This document shows, one piece after another, positions 5,923-7,408 of a DNA stretch of 7,408 nt. The notes beneath the pieces are model-generated. The model was not told the origin of the DNA. It ran no database searches and saw nothing but the letters and a program-made list of their open reading frames with translations. The position numbers and the translations under genes are program-made. Origin of the DNA: JANXVV01 sp038230975 (GTDB lineage: Bacteria; Planctomycetota; Phycisphaerae; Tepidisphaerales; Tepidisphaeraceae). Position 1 is the stretch's first letter; each line of letters starts with the position of its first letter. Where the stretch lies: NCBI GenBank assembly GCA_038230975.1, contig JBBRMF010000255.1, forward strand, positions 1-7,408. The letters are read 5' to 3'.

Positions 5923-7408
5923 ATGCCCCCGACTCTGTTGTTTGACTCGCTGCAAGCCGTCCGCCGTAAAGTGAAGGTGCTGAGCGTGGTGTTTGGCGTG
6001 GGTATCGTCGTGGCTTGCGCGGTGGGGGTGATCATTGCCACGGTGTTCCTGGACTGGCTTTTCGATTTGCCTGCGATCCCTCGCTCAGTGTTTATCCTGG
6101 CATCGATGGCGGGGATTGGTTGGGCTTCGTACCTCTGGATCGTTATTCCTTCGCTCGCAAAACTAAGCCTAAGCGATATGGCCGGTCGGCTGGAAAATGC
6201 CTTCCCGGATTTTGGTGATCGCCTTCGCAGCACGGTGAATTTTGTCAGTGGGAGTGATGCCTCCGGTTCGGGCGCGATGAAGGACCGCGTCATCTCCGAA
6301 GCAACCACGATGGCCAAGCGGATTAACCTGAATACCGCGGTTGTCGTGAAGCCGGTGATCTGGTCGATGGCGGGTGGTGGTGGGGCGATACTGCTGATGC
6401 TCCTGCTCGGAATCCTTGTCGGCAAGGAATATCTCAATCCAGCCATCTCCCGGCTTCTCAATCCATTCAGCGACCAACCCTGGCCGAAGCGCGTGCAGAT
6501 TAACGCCGCCTCGCTGCCGAACCGCGTCCCGGTTGGGGCGAAGGTAAACGTGACGATGAAGCTGTCGAAGGGCGATCGACCGTCGGCTAGCGCGATCGTA
6601 TATTACCAATACGACAACGGACCCGAGCAAATGCTGAAGATGGTGCGCGACACCGACGGTACCTTCGTCGCTTCGCTGGATGCCAAGGGTGGCGAACTTA
6701 AAACACGAATCAAAAGCGGTGACGATGAAACAAAACCGATGACGGTTACAGTTGTCCCGCGATTGGCCATTCAAAATGTGTCGCTCGTCGTTCAACCGCC
6801 GAAGTACACCGCAATGGATTCATACCCGGTCGATTTAAGCAGTCGTCCGGGGATGGTAACGTTCGGTTCAGATGTGAAATTGGCCGTGGCATTTAATAAG
6901 CCGCTCGATGAAAGAAAGGCAATTTCGCTTGAATCGTTGCGGACGGATGTCGCGTTGCCTGCCTTGGATTGGAAGCGTAATGATGCGAGCCATCCGCTTG
7001 CCGCCTGGAATGCACGGCAGTCGATTCGCTTTCGCATCCACGCCACTGATTTGGACGGATTCACTAATAGCGCTCTTGAAGAATACGAAGTGTTGGTCAT
7101 CCCCGATCAACCGCCGCGGGTGGTGATCGAAAAGCCAACCGAAAAACTGTACATGACTCCCGAAGCCACCCTGCGCATGCAGATTCGGGCCGAGGATGAT
7201 TTTGATATCAGATCGATGAAGCTGATAGTGGATCGCCTTCGGCGCGCGGACAAATCAACGACGCAACCGTCCGGCGATCACTGGGAAATCGATCTGGCGA
7301 ATTGGCAGAAGATCGACCGCACTTCGGAATTTCAGCCGTTTCGATTGAGCTACGACTGGGAATTGTCAAAGCTCGCAAAAGCCAATTTGCAGCCCGGCGA
7401 CGCGATGG
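5923..7408 (+). CDS. DUF4175-like membrane protein (3' end missing)
   Basis: The frame stays open from ATG 5923 to the right edge (495 full codons), so the protein is longer than what is seen. Its start is MPPTLLFDSLQAVRRKVKVL. Three membrane helices are predicted at about residues 19-42, 54-75 and 144-166. Between the second and third lies LSDMAGRLENAFPDFGDRL (84-102), a pattern typical of DUF4175/TIGR02302-like proteins. After helix 3 comes a long extracytoplasmic part with beta-sandwich-like segments, including VVQPPKYTAMDSYPVDL (289-305), IPDQPPRVVIEKP (393-405) and AEDDFDIRSMKL (424-435), the last two resembling Ig/cadherin-like repeats of this family. It lies 22 bases after the VWA protein on the same strand, and DUF4175-like genes are recurring neighbours of such VWA genes in planctomycetes (from memory). 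No enzymatic motif is visible. The coding call is secure; the family name is moderately sure. Confidence 0.85.
   Translation, partial: MPPTLLFDSLQAVRRKVKVLSVVFGVGIVVACAVGVIIATVFLDWLFDLPAIPRSVFILASMAGIGWASYLWIVIPSLAKLSLSDMAGRLENAFPDFGDRLRSTVNFVSGSDASGSGAMKDRVISEATTMAKRINLNTAVVVKPVIWSMAGGGGAILLMLLLGILVGKEYLNPAISRLLNPFSDQPWPKRVQINAASLPNRVPVGAKVNVTMKLSKGDRPSASAIVYYQYDNGPEQMLKMVRDTDGTFVASLDAKGGELKTRIKSGDDETKPMTVTVVPRLAIQNVSLVVQPPKYTAMDSYPVDLSSRPGMVTFGSDVKLAVAFNKPLDERKAISLESLRTDVALPALDWKRNDASHPLAAWNARQSIRFRIHATDLDGFTNSALEEYEVLVIPDQPPRVVIEKPTEKLYMTPEATLRMQIRAEDDFDIRSMKLIVDRLRRADKSTTQPSGDHWEIDLANWQKIDRTSEFQPFRLSYDWELSKLAKANLQPGDAM

Noticed and set aside
5874..6795. Two overlapping minus-strand open frames (5874-6461 and 6169-6795)
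   Set aside because: They lie opposite the DUF4175-like gene, whose sense frame is open throughout with membrane helices and family motifs. The antisense translations have no recognisable motif.

Overview
The window carries four consecutive plus-strand protein genes and almost nothing else. The first is cut by the left edge and the fourth by the right edge. Base composition is moderately GC-rich, there is no antisense gene that I believe, and there are no tRNA, rRNA, CRISPR or transposase signals. The gene order (DUF58 protein, BatA-type VWA membrane protein, second VWA membrane protein with a glutamine-amidotransferase-like fold, DUF4175-like membrane protein) and the style of the spacer repeats suggest a member of the Planctomycetota, perhaps a Phycisphaerae or Pirellulales relative. 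This assignment rests on remembered family context, not on a search.

Layout: 1-897 is a DUF58/VWA protein lacking only its first few residues. 898-1000 is a short spacer with a C-rich/G-rich hairpin repeat just upstream of the next ribosome binding site. 1001-3286 is a BatA-like protein with N-terminal membrane anchors, a VWA domain with a complete metal-binding (MIDAS) motif, a beta-sandwich, a GATase1-like domain and a C-terminal membrane helix. 3287-3404 is a spacer filled almost completely by an inverted array of a degenerate 7-base unit (ACMACKG). 3405-5900 is a second, larger VWA/GATase-like membrane protein with the same domain order. 5923 to the right edge is the first 495 codons of a protein with three predicted membrane helices and a long extracytoplasmic part. 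It has no stop inside the window.

How they may work together: this looks like the downstream part of a MoxR-type AAA+ ATPase operon, in which the ATPase (expected just left of the window, not seen here) acts with a soluble DUF58 VWA protein and membrane-anchored VWA partners. The two large VWA proteins share one architecture and look like diverged tandem paralogues. They could form a heteromeric membrane complex facing the periplasm. The physiological role of such planctomycete loci is, to my knowledge, not established. The most unusual DNA-level signals are the two spacer repeats, especially the 7-base-unit inverted array that runs from the stop codon of one gene to 4 bases before the start codon of the next.
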